DNA of 64,000 nucleotides from Actinomycetota bacterium (GTDB taxonomy: Bacteria > Actinomycetota > UBA4738 > HRBIN12), in contig BPGL01000001.1 of the NCBI GenBank assembly GCA_026003015.1, positions 1,070,717 through 1,134,716 of the forward strand, given 5' to 3'. Position numbers and translations under genes: made by a program. The notes beneath the pieces were generated by a model. The model searched no databases and had not been told where the DNA came from. It saw only the letters and a program-made list of their open reading frames with translations. Shown here piece after piece: positions 57,223-64,000 of this stretch (within the stretch, counting starts at the first letter, position 1; every line of letters starts with the position of its first letter).

Positions 57223-58480
57223 CTACGGACGGAGCGCAGCGCCCACCCGCTGCAGCACGTGGAACAACCGGTCCTGGCGGTCGCCGTCGGGCCCGTCCGA
57301 GAGGTTGCCGAGGACCCGAAGGGCGAAGCGCATCACGCGCTCGTTCGGGAGCAGGTACCGCGTCGCCGTGCCCATCACCTCCGGACGGCCGATGAGGCGG
57401 GCGAAGCCCCGCCCGATGGCGAAGTAGGGCGCGTAGCGCTCCCGCAGCACCTGTGGGTAGAGCATCGCGACGCCGGGTCGATCCTTGACGAGGGCCTCGT
57501 GCACGAGCTCGGCCGCGAGCTCCCCCGTCTCGATCGCGTAGGCGATCCCCTCCCCGTTGCAGGGGTTCACCGCGCCGGCGGCGTCGCCGACGAGCAGCAG
57601 ACCCGGCCAGGCGAGCGGCGTGCGGTTGAGCCCCATCGGCAGCGGACCCGAACGCACGGGGCCGTCCGCGTGGTCCTCGTCGATCTCCCAGTGCGGGGGC
57701 AGCATCGCGGCGAACGCATCGAACAGCCGCTGCGCGGACACGTCCCGGAACCCTCGGAAGGTGTTCAGCAGCCCCGCCCCGACGTTCACCCGCCCCTCCG
57801 GGACCGGGAACAGCCATCCGTACCCGGGGAGCAGCAGATCGCCCTCCCACAGGTCGAGCCACGACTCGAACCACGGCCCGGGGTGGTAGGAGCTCCGGTA
57901 GTACCGACGGGCGGCGATCCCCAGCGGGCGCGAGGTGTCGCGTCGCACCCCCCAGCGGCGCGGCGAAGCGGCTCGACGCGCCGTCCGCGGCGATCGTGAA
58001 CCGGGCTCGGATCTCGGCGCCGGGAGCCTCGCGCTCGCCCGACGGACGGACGGCCGCACCGCGAACCCACCCGTCGGTCACGAGCGGCTCGACGGCCTCC
58101 GTGCCCTCGAGCACCCGAGCGCCCGCCTTGCCGGCCCGCTGAACCAGGAGGTGGTCGAAGTCCTCCCGGGTCATCACGAGCCCGAAGTCCGGGAAGGACC
58201 GCAGCTCCGGCCAGGGTAGCTCGATCATCGCGTGGCGGGCGTAGACGCGAAGGCCCCGCACCCGCTCGAAGCGCGGGTCGGCCACGTCCACGCCCAAGCG
58301 GTCCAGCGCCGCGACCGCTCGAGGGGTGAGGCCGTCGCCGCAGACCTTCTCCCGGGGGAAGGTTGCCCGATCGACGAGGGTGACGTCGATCCCGTGACGG
58401 GCGAGGTGGTAGCCGGCCGCCGCGCCCGCGGGCCCGGCGCCCACCACGAGCACGTCGGTCTCGAGCCGTTCGGCGCTCAC
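57223..58480 (-). CDS. Geranylgeranyl reductase family FAD protein (one frameshift in a G6 run)
   Basis: A flavoprotein of about 418 residues. It has VVGAGPAGAAAGYHLARHGI (dinucleotide binding), FPREKVCGDGLTPRAVAALD, VGDAAGAVNPCNGEGIAYAI and a C-terminal helical domain. Relatives reduce isoprenoid double bonds; the mycobacterial relative MenJ saturates the menaquinone side chain. The frame breaks at six C at 57948-57953; with five it is continuous through GVRRDTSRPLGIAARRYY. First gene of the nuo operon with a Rex-type operator upstream. The GTG start matches the flavin-fold N-terminus. Confidence 0.88.
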
Positions 58481-58535
58481 GCGCTCACCCCGCCTCCCAC
58501 GAGCCCTCCCGGCGAGCCCGACCGCCCTCGGGCGG

Positions 58536-58557
58536 GCTTGTGAATCGCTTCACAAGC
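58536..58557. promoter_or_regulatory. Perfect Rex-type operator upstream of the reductase-nuoA-N operon
   Basis: GCTTGTGAA-TCGC-TTCACAAGC is a perfect 9-bp inverted repeat with a four-base spacer. Its core matches the published Rex consensus TTGTGAA-N4-TTCACAA exactly. A TAGCCT -10-like element (58565-58560, minus strand) lies just upstream, so the site would cover the transcription start 56 bases before the GTG. Rex releases DNA when NADH rises, which would raise expression of the NADH dehydrogenase. No rex gene is in the window. Confidence 0.82.
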
Positions 58558-58605
58558 GAAGGCTACCGCAGGTCGCGCGCGACCGTCCGGCTCGTGCGGC
58601 CCCAC

Positions 58606-59067
58606 TCAGCCACCCCGGGCGCCGCGATGGTCCCACACCTCGATGCGGGACGGCACGACCCGCAGGAACCCGAGCTCGGGCACCTGCTCGGTGAACCGCT
58701 CGAAGCCCTCGGGGCCGAACAGGCCCCGGTACTTCTCATGCCAGGCCGACATCGGGCCCCGCAGGTCCGGGTGCTCGGCCGGCAGCTCCTCGGCCACGCC
58801 CTCGGCGCGCAGACCCGACAGCTCGGTCCAGTCCCGCCCGCGGTCGAGCAGCACCGAGACCCGCGGGTCCGCGCCCGCGTGGCGCCAGGTCGCGTCCCCC
58901 ACCCGGGTGGCGACCCAGATCGCGTCCTCGAGCCAGACGAACCACCGGGCGGCGACGTGCGGCCCCCCGTCGGGGCGAACCGTGGCGATCCGGCAGGTGG
59001 CGAGGTCCCGGAAGCTCCGCCGGAGCGCCGTGAGGTCCTCCGTGCCGGCGGGCGTGGGCGTGCTCAC
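58606..59067 (-). CDS. PPOX-class flavin/F420-binding split-barrel protein
   Basis: A 153-residue protein of the pyridoxamine-phosphate-oxidase-like superfamily: FRDLATCRIATVRPDGGPHV, ARWFVWLEDAIWVATRVGDA and DPRVSVLLDRGRDWTELSGL. The tail is PSRIEVWDHRG. Many actinobacterial members use F420 or heme rather than FMN; the cofactor cannot be decided here. GTG start overlapping the stop of the prenyl synthase gene (GTGA), so the two are co-translated. Confidence 0.82.
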   Translation of the reverse strand: MSTPTPAGTEDLTALRRSFRDLATCRIATVRPDGGPHVAARWFVWLEDAIWVATRVGDATWRHAGADPRVSVLLDRGRDWTELSGLRAEGVAEELPAEHPDLRGPMSAWHEKYRGLFGPEGFERFTEQVPELGFLRVVPSRIEVWDHRGARGG

Positions 59068-59945
59068 CGTCCCTCCGCGCTCGCGCCGATCGTCGTCGCG
59101 AGCCGCCGGAGATCCTCGACGACCCCCGGGGGCAGGGCTCCCTCATCGAGCACCGCGAGGGCCTGAGCGACGAGCTCGCGCACGCGATCGGCGCTCAGGC
59201 CCGGCGCGGCATCGCCGTCGCGCAGGTCGTCGGCGAGCTGGAACGCCCGTCCGAGCGGGACCCCGAACCGCCGGAGCCGCTCGAGCAGCGCCGGCGAGCC
59301 GCCGGCGAGCGTGGCGCCGATCAGCAGGGGTCCGACGATCGAGTAGGTGCCGCCCTTCAGCTCGGCCACGAGCTCGGGATCGGACGCGTCCGGCCCGCTC
59401 GAACGCAGATCGAGGAACTGGCCGGCCGCCATCCGCACGCGCACGTCGAAGGAGACGGCGAGCGCCGTCGCCGTGCGCTCCGGCGCGAACCCGCACTCGA
59501 GCAGGAGGCGGTCCGAGAGCACCGCGGCGAGGTCGCCGACGAGCACCGCGAGGCCGACGCCGACCCGCTCCGGATCGGGGTCGCCCGCCCGGCGCGACCG
59601 ATCGGCGAACCAGCGGTGGGTGGCGGCGACGCCCCGCCGGCTGGGCGAGCGATCCATCACGTCGTCGTGGATGAGGGCCATCGTGTGGAGCAGCTCGAGC
59701 GCGGCCGCGGCGCCGAGCGCCGCCGGGCCCACGACGCCGCCCGCCGCTCGGAACCCGAGCACGCAACAGGCCGGGCGCAGCCGGGCGCCCCCCGCAGCCA
59801 GGAGCCGACGGAGCTCGGCCACGAGCACGACGCAGGCGGGATCGATCGCTCGCAGCTCGGCCTCGACCCCGTCGAGGAACGTCTCGAGCCGCTCGTCGAC
59901 CGCCGAGCGGATCGCCTCCGACGCCTCGATCGCCCCGACCCCCAT
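59064..59945 (-). CDS. Polyprenyl diphosphate synthase, second copy (short-chain/GGPP type)
   Basis: A prenyltransferase of about 293 residues: GGARLRPACCVLGFRAAGG, the first Asp motif in TMALIHDDVMDRSPSRRG and the second in AFQLADDLRDGD. Chain-length pattern and Ala-rich style suggest a GGPP-type enzyme, distinct from the one at 41782. ATG 59945 is preferred because GATACT lies seven bases upstream (leaderless arrangement seen at other genes here). ATG 59969 is the next start and would overlap the divergent gene. Confidence 0.85.
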   Translation of the reverse strand: MGVGAIEASEAIRSAVDERLETFLDGVEAELRAIDPACVVLVAELRRLLAAGGARLRPACCVLGFRAAGGVVGPAALGAAAALELLHTMALIHDDVMDRSPSRRGVAATHRWFADRSRRAGDPDPERVGVGLAVLVGDLAAVLSDRLLLECGFAPERTATALAVSFDVRVRMAAGQFLDLRSSGPDASDPELVAELKGGTYSIVGPLLIGATLAGGSPALLERLRRFGVPLGRAFQLADDLRDGDAAPGLSADRVRELVAQALAVLDEGALPPGVVEDLRRLATTIGASAEGR

Positions 59946-59985
59946 CAGGCGCAGTATCGCCGATATCATGGCTGCGCCCCTCTCC

Positions 59986-61821
59986 ATGAGACGCTTCCGC
60001 ACCCTCGCTCGCGCGACGACGGCCTGCACGCTCGTGCTGATCGTCTGGGGCGGGATCGTGCGCGCCACCGGCTCGGGTGACGGCTGCCCCGACTGGCCCC
60101 GCTGCTTCGGACGCTGGGTCCCCCGCCTGGAGGCGGCCACCCTGATCGAGTACGTCCATCGCCTGCTCGGGGTCGTCGCCGGCGGGCTCGCGGTCGGGCT
60201 CGCGGTGGTCGGCGCGCTCGCGCTCGTGCGCGCCCGCAGGGCGGGAGGACCTCCGCAGGTGCCGCGCGCCGCGGCGTGGGGGGCGCTCGGCCTGCCCGCG
60301 CTCTTCGGGATCCAAGGGGCGCTCGGCGGACAGGTCGTGCTCGGCGGGCTCGACCCGCTCCACGTCGCCGCGCACTTCGCGATGGCGATGGTCGTGCTCG
60401 GCGTCCTCGTCGCCGTGACCGCGGTCGCCAGCCAGGAGGAGCGAGGGCCGGCGGCCTGGAACCCCTACGCCCTGCTCGCGGCGCTCACGGCCGCCGGGAC
60501 GCTCGTGCTGCTGCTCGTCGGCACCTACGTGCGCGCGGAAGGAGCGGGGCTCGCGTTCCGCGACTGGCCGCTCATGGACGGTCGGCTCGTCCCGCCCTTG
60601 GGGGTCCGCGGCGCGGCCGAGATGTTCGCGCATCGGCTCCTGGCGATCCTCGTCGGGGCGTGTGCGACCTGGGCCGTCGTCCGAGCCCGCACGATGCGCC
60701 CTCGCTCGCCCCGGCTCGTCCGCTGGTCGACCGCGCTGCTGGTCCTGCTCGGCGCGCAGATCGTCGTCGGCGCCCTGAACGTGTGGACGGGCCTGGCGGC
60801 GGCCCCACGCGCGGCCCACGTCGGGCTCGCCGCCCTCGCGTGGGCGGTCGCGGTCGGGCTCGTCGTCCTGGCGCGCGCCGACGCCGCCGCTCGGGAGGCA
60901 TCGCTCCACGGCGACCGGCGCGCGACGCGCCGCCCGCTCACCGACGTCGTCGGCGCCTACGTCGCGCTCACGAAGCCGCGGATCATCGTGCTCCTGCTCA
61001 TCACGACCGTACCGGCCATGGTGCTGGCGCGCGGGAGCATCCCCCCGGCGTGGCTCGTGGCGGCGACCCTGCTCGGCGGCGCGCTCGCGGCCGGCGCGGC
61101 GAACGCGATCAACATGGTCCTCGACCAGGACATCGACGAGGTGATGAGGCGCACGCGAGATCGCCCCCTGCCCGCGCACCGGGTGCACCCCGACGACGCC
61201 CTGCGGTTCGGCTTCGTGCTCGCGACCCTCGCCTTCCTGTTCCTCGCGATCACCGTCAACCTGTTGGCGGCGCTCCTCGCGCTGTCCGCGATCGCCTTCT
61301 ACGTGTTCGTCTACACGGCCTGGCTCAAGCGCTCGACCCCGATGAACATCGTGATCGGCGGCGCGGCCGGGGCGGTCCCCGTCCTCGTCGGGTGGGCCGC
61401 GGTGACGGGGACCCTCGCGCTGCCGGCCTGGGTGTTGTTCGCGATCGTGTTCGTGTGGACGCCCCCCCACTTCTGGGCCCTCGCGATGCGCTTCGCCGGC
61501 GACTACGCCGTCGCGGGGGTGCCGATGCTGCCGGTCGTGCGGGGCGAGGACGAGACGCGACGCCAGATCCTCCTCTACGCGCTGCTGCTGTTCGCCACCA
61601 CGCTCGTGCTGGTGCCCGTCGGTCGGATGGGCCCCGTCTACACGGCCGCGGCGGTCGGGCTCGGGGGCGGCTTCGTGTGGCGAGCGCTGCGTCTGTGGCG
61701 CGACCCGTCGAGGGACCGCTCCTGGGCGCTGTTCCGCTTCTCCGTGCTGTACCTCGGGGCCCTGTTCGCCTCCGTCGCGGTCGACGCGCTCGTACCGCTG
61801 CCGGCGATCACGGCTCGGTGA
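59986..61821 (+). CDS. Fused heme A synthase - protoheme IX farnesyltransferase (CtaA-CtaB)
   Basis: A 611-residue membrane protein with two enzymes. Residues 1 to about 300 are COX15/CtaA: GIVRATGSGDGCPDWPRCFG (Cys pair in the outer loop), heme-ligand His in EYVHRLLG, HVAAHFAMA, EMFAHRLLA and RAAHVGLA. Residues from about 310 are COX10/CtaB: YVALTKPRIIVLLLITTVPA, NAINMVLDQDIDEVMRRTRD and the AGVPMLPVVRGEDETRRQ motif. CtaB makes heme O from protoheme and CtaA converts it to heme A for aa3 oxidases, so consecutive steps are joined. TATCAT (59964-59969) may be its -10. ATG 59968 is an alternative start. Confidence 0.93.
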   Translation: MRRFRTLARATTACTLVLIVWGGIVRATGSGDGCPDWPRCFGRWVPRLEAATLIEYVHRLLGVVAGGLAVGLAVVGALALVRARRAGGPPQVPRAAAWGALGLPALFGIQGALGGQVVLGGLDPLHVAAHFAMAMVVLGVLVAVTAVASQEERGPAAWNPYALLAALTAAGTLVLLLVGTYVRAEGAGLAFRDWPLMDGRLVPPLGVRGAAEMFAHRLLAILVGACATWAVVRARTMRPRSPRLVRWSTALLVLLGAQIVVGALNVWTGLAAAPRAAHVGLAALAWAVAVGLVVLARADAAAREASLHGDRRATRRPLTDVVGAYVALTKPRIIVLLLITTVPAMVLARGSIPPAWLVAATLLGGALAAGAANAINMVLDQDIDEVMRRTRDRPLPAHRVHPDDALRFGFVLATLAFLFLAITVNLLAALLALSAIAFYVFVYTAWLKRSTPMNIVIGGAAGAVPVLVGWAAVTGTLALPAWVLFAIVFVWTPPHFWALAMRFAGDYAVAGVPMLPVVRGEDETRRQILLYALLLFATTLVLVPVGRMGPVYTAAAVGLGGGFVWRALRLWRDPSRDRSWALFRFSVLYLGALFASVAVDALVPLPAITAR

Positions 61822-62326
61822 GCAGCCGCTCCAGCACCCCCTGGAGCTGCTCGGCCGTCGTCTCGCCGAAGATCCGGTAGCGGATCGTGCCCGCCCCATC
61901 GACGATGAGGGTGTGGGGCAGGTAGGGGAAGCCCAGGTCGTGGGCCGTTCGGCCCGAGGCGTCGACGATGCTCGGGTAGGGGACCCGGTAGTCGCGCTCC
62001 CAGCGTCGAGCGGCGGCGGCGTCGTCGACGTAGTTCACCCCGAGGAACCCGACCCGCCCCCGGTAGCGGTTCGCGATCGTCACGAGAGCGGGCAGCTCCC
62101 GCTCGCAGGGGCCGCACCAGGTCGCCCACACGTTCACGACGAGCGGGCGACCGGCGAGCGCAGCCGCCGACGCGCGCCCGCCGTCGAGCGTGGGCCCGGC
62201 GAGCGCCGGCATCGGCTCGTCCACCTCCACGAGGCCGCGGGGAAGCTCGCCGGCGCCGCCTCCCCCGCAGGCCACGAGGAGCGCGAGCGCTGCCGCGACG
62301 GCGCCCGAGCGGGCGAGGTGCCGCAC
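61808..62326 (-). CDS. TlpA/ResA-like membrane-anchored thioredoxin (lipoprotein)
   Basis: A 172-residue exported thiol-disulfide protein. The signal sequence ends in a lipobox (AALALLVAC). The thioredoxin fold has the active site VVNVWATWCGPCERELPALV and the TlpA insertion (GVNYVDDAAAARRWERDY), with cis-Pro in YLPHTLIVDG. Such proteins keep apo-cytochrome or Cu-site Cys residues reduced on the outside of the membrane. GTG start seven bases after the cupredoxin gene stop. The 3' end overlaps ctaAB by 14 bases on the opposite strand. Confidence 0.9.
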   Translation of the reverse strand: MRHLARSGAVAAALALLVACGGGGAGELPRGLVEVDEPMPALAGPTLDGGRASAAALAGRPLVVNVWATWCGPCERELPALVTIANRYRGRVGFLGVNYVDDAAAARRWERDYRVPYPSIVDASGRTAHDLGFPYLPHTLIVDGAGTIRYRIFGETTAEQLQGVLERLLTEP

Positions 62327-62333
62327 GGCGGCC

Positions 62334-63314
62334 TCAGCCGCCCCCGGGCTCCTCGGCCGCGCCGTCGCCCCCGCCGTCACCGCCGCCCCCGCCGTCGACC
62401 CGCACGGTTCCGGTCATCTGGGGGTGGACGTCGCAGCGGAACGCGTAGGTCCCCGCGGGCAGCGGCTCGACCTCGTAGGTCACGGTCGCCGGGCCGGAGA
62501 CCAGCTCCCCCGTCCACAGGGCCGTCGCGAAGGTGTCGTCCTGGTAGATCGCGATGTTGTGCTGGCCGAAGCTCCCGACGTCGTCGCGGTTCTCGAAGGT
62601 GATCGTCGTCGGCTGATCGGCCGGAAGCTCGATCTCGGTCGGCTCGAAGGCGAGCTCCTGGGCGACGACGGTCGGCCCCTGCCCACCGCCCTCGCCGCCC
62701 GTCGCACCGGGCACGGCCTCGAGGGTGCCGGTCATCGTGGTCGGGTGGATCGAGCAGAAGAAGAAGTACGACCCCTCCTCGAGGGGATCGACCGAGTACG
62801 TGGTGGTGGCCGGGCCGTTGATGGTCGCGCCTTCGAAGAGGTTCTCCCCTCCCTCCTCCGTGGCGATGAAGACGTTGTGGGGCACCCCGGGGTCCTGGTT
62901 GTCGAACGCGATCTCGAACGCGACCCCGGCTGGCGCCGTCACCCGGTCCTCGGCGTAGCCGTCGGCGGCGGCGCCCGGCGGCGCCACGATCGCGACGACG
63001 GGAACCCCCCCGCCCTCCTCGCCGTGCGGCGGGGCGGCGACGAGGGCGACCCCTCCGGCGAGCATCGCGATGCCGGCGGCCCCGCCGGCCAGCGAGAGCA
63101 GCGACGCGGTCGAACCCGCGGGGCGCTTCGCGACCCACGCGGCCAGCCCCATCACGCCGAGGGCCGCGAGGAGGGCGACGATGGTGGCGACCGCGTGGGT
63201 GGTGTTGAGCAGGATCCGGCTGAAGCCGATCAACACGACCCCGATCACGACGAGGCTCGCCAGGGGGATCAGGATCGGCAGGAGCAGCCCCTCCCGCGGC
63301 GCCCGCTCGCTCAT
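62334..63314 (-). CDS. Membrane-anchored protein with two cupredoxin domains
   Basis: A 326-residue protein. Three hydrophobic helices (LLLPILIPLASLVVIGVVLI, IVALLAALGVMGLAAWVA, GGAAGIAMLAGGVALVAAP) are followed by two plastocyanin-like domains outside the membrane. Each has the type 1 copper set: VPHNVF with FFFCSIHPTTMTG, and GQHNIAIYQ with FRCDVHPQMTG (His, Cys, His, Met). A GGEGGG linker separates them and the tail is Gly/Asp-rich. It may pass electrons to, or store copper for, the oxidase. ATG coupled to the CtaG-type gene (ATGA). Confidence 0.88.
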   Translation of the reverse strand: MSERAPREGLLLPILIPLASLVVIGVVLIGFSRILLNTTHAVATIVALLAALGVMGLAAWVAKRPAGSTASLLSLAGGAAGIAMLAGGVALVAAPPHGEEGGGVPVVAIVAPPGAAADGYAEDRVTAPAGVAFEIAFDNQDPGVPHNVFIATEEGGENLFEGATINGPATTTYSVDPLEEGSYFFFCSIHPTTMTGTLEAVPGATGGEGGGQGPTVVAQELAFEPTEIELPADQPTTITFENRDDVGSFGQHNIAIYQDDTFATALWTGELVSGPATVTYEVEPLPAGTYAFRCDVHPQMTGTVRVDGGGGGDGGGDGAAEEPGGG

Positions 63315-64000
63315 CTCGCCGCCCCCGGCGTCAGCTCGCGATCGAGCCGGTCCCAGCGCAGGGCGTCCCATCCGTCCCGCTGCTCACGGGTGGCCCACCG
63401 GAAGAAGACCGATCCGATCACGATCCACAGGATCGCGCCCCCCGCGAGCTTCATGATGAGCCCGGCGATGAGCTGGTCGGTCAGCGCCGAGATCCCCCAG
63501 ATCCGGGGGAACGTCGCGTAGACGTCGTACAGCGGCTCACGCCCGAACGTGAGGAACGACGCCGGGATCGTCGGGGCGATCGACTGGACGAACAGGTAGA
63601 GCATCTGCGCGGGGGGGCTGATCGGTGGAAGCTCCGGCAGCGGCGAGACGACCGGCCACCACATCACGACCGCCGAGCCCACGACGGCCACGTGGACGAG
63701 GAAGTGGATCGGAGCGCTCCCCACCGAAGCCTCGACGACCGCCGGCCAGTGGGTGAACAGCAGCACGCCGTTGAACACGGCGATCGCGACGACGGGCCGG
63801 GTGAGGAACCCGAGCGTCCACTTCGCCCAGCGCGGCCGCAGGAGCTCGCGCAGCAACCACGCAGGGGTCCCCGCCACGAGCAGAGGCGCTGCGAGCAGGG
63901 AGAACACGAGGTGCTGGACCATGTGGACCGAGTACAGGTAGCCCTCGGCCAGGTCGTGGATCGGCCACTCCGAGGCGAGGAGCAGCAGCCCGAGCCCCGC
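63311..64000 (-). CDS. Caa3-type CtaG cytochrome c oxidase assembly protein (5' end beyond the window)
   Basis: The visible about 229 residues carry multiple membrane helices and the His-rich pattern of the caa3_CtaG family: ASEWPIHDLAEGYLYSVHMV, QHLVFSLLAAPLLVAGTPAW, LLFTHWPAV, IHFLVHVAVVGSAVVMWW and YLFVQSIAPTIPASFLTF. The frame stays open to the last base, so the N-terminus is missing. In Bacillus CtaG is needed to form the CuA/CuB-containing caa3 oxidase. It begins the CtaG-cupredoxin-TlpA operon. Confidence 0.88.
   Translation of the reverse strand, partial: AGLGLLLLASEWPIHDLAEGYLYSVHMVQHLVFSLLAAPLLVAGTPAWLLRELLRPRWAKWTLGFLTRPVVAIAVFNGVLLFTHWPAVVEASVGSAPIHFLVHVAVVGSAVVMWWPVVSPLPELPPISPPAQMLYLFVQSIAPTIPASFLTFGREPLYDVYATFPRIWGISALTDQLIAGLIMKLAGGAILWIVIGSVFFRWATREQRDGWDALRWDRLDRELTPGAAR

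Overview
The window is very G+C-rich chromosomal DNA. GTG and TTG starts are common, genes overlap by GTGA/ATGA/TGATG, and secE-nusG-rplK-rplA, rplJ-rplL-rpoB-rpoC, hadA-hadB and rpmG lie close together. With the L10 leader, Calx-beta/PKD surface proteins and Rex-type operators this points to an actinobacterium (Actinomycetota), probably a deep-branching one. I cannot place it more precisely from sequence alone.

Layout. 1-4.1 kb: a secreted PKD/cadherin-like repeat protein with near-perfect DNA repeats. 4.2-7.3 kb: a small accessory patch with a voltage-gated-type K+ channel, a membrane-anchored coiled-coil protein and its frameshifted second copy, an antitoxin-to-PIN remnant, and an inositol-monophosphatase-family gene. 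7.3-22.6 kb: the information-processing cluster on the minus strand (tRNA-Trp, secE, nusG, rplK, rplA, then rplJ, rplL, rpoB, rpoC). It is interrupted twice by surface-type genes: a processive GT2 glycosyltransferase plus a Calx-beta protein between rplA and rplJ, and an RmlC-like epimerase plus XRE regulator between rplL and rpoB. 22.8-29.2 kb: a long coiled-coil protein, hadA-hadB, a LuxR-type regulator, tRNA-Thr/tRNA-Met/tuf/rpmG, a DUF192 lipoprotein, a cold-shock-gene fragment, tRNA-Tyr and a YajQ-family gene. 29.2-32.9 kb: two PLP enzymes and htpX.

33.0-58.6 kb is one co-oriented respiratory block on the minus strand. A geranylgeranyl-reductase-family gene leads a complete 14-gene nuoA-N operon, followed by a polyprenyl diphosphate synthase. 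A second cluster then has nuoA, B, C, H, I, J, K, L, M, N but no nuoD, E, F or G. Each cluster has a Rex-like inverted repeat just upstream: perfect at 58536-58557, degenerate at 41734-41755. Together these suggest NADH/NAD+-sensitive control of both clusters and a supply of modified menaquinone. 58.6-64 kb: a PPOX-type flavoprotein, a second polyprenyl synthase, a ctaA-ctaB fusion (heme O plus heme A synthesis), a TlpA-like thioredoxin, a double cupredoxin membrane protein and a CtaG-type copper chaperone cut by the window end. This looks like the edge of a cytochrome oxidase locus.

Sequence quality matters. rpoB and the 5' part of rpoC (about 10.3-14.4 kb) carry about twenty apparent small indels, although these genes must be intact in the cell. 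Three other genes (Calx-beta, nuoJ of the second cluster, the reductase) each carry one extra G/C in a homopolymer run. I treat all of these as probable sequence errors and annotate the genes as whole.
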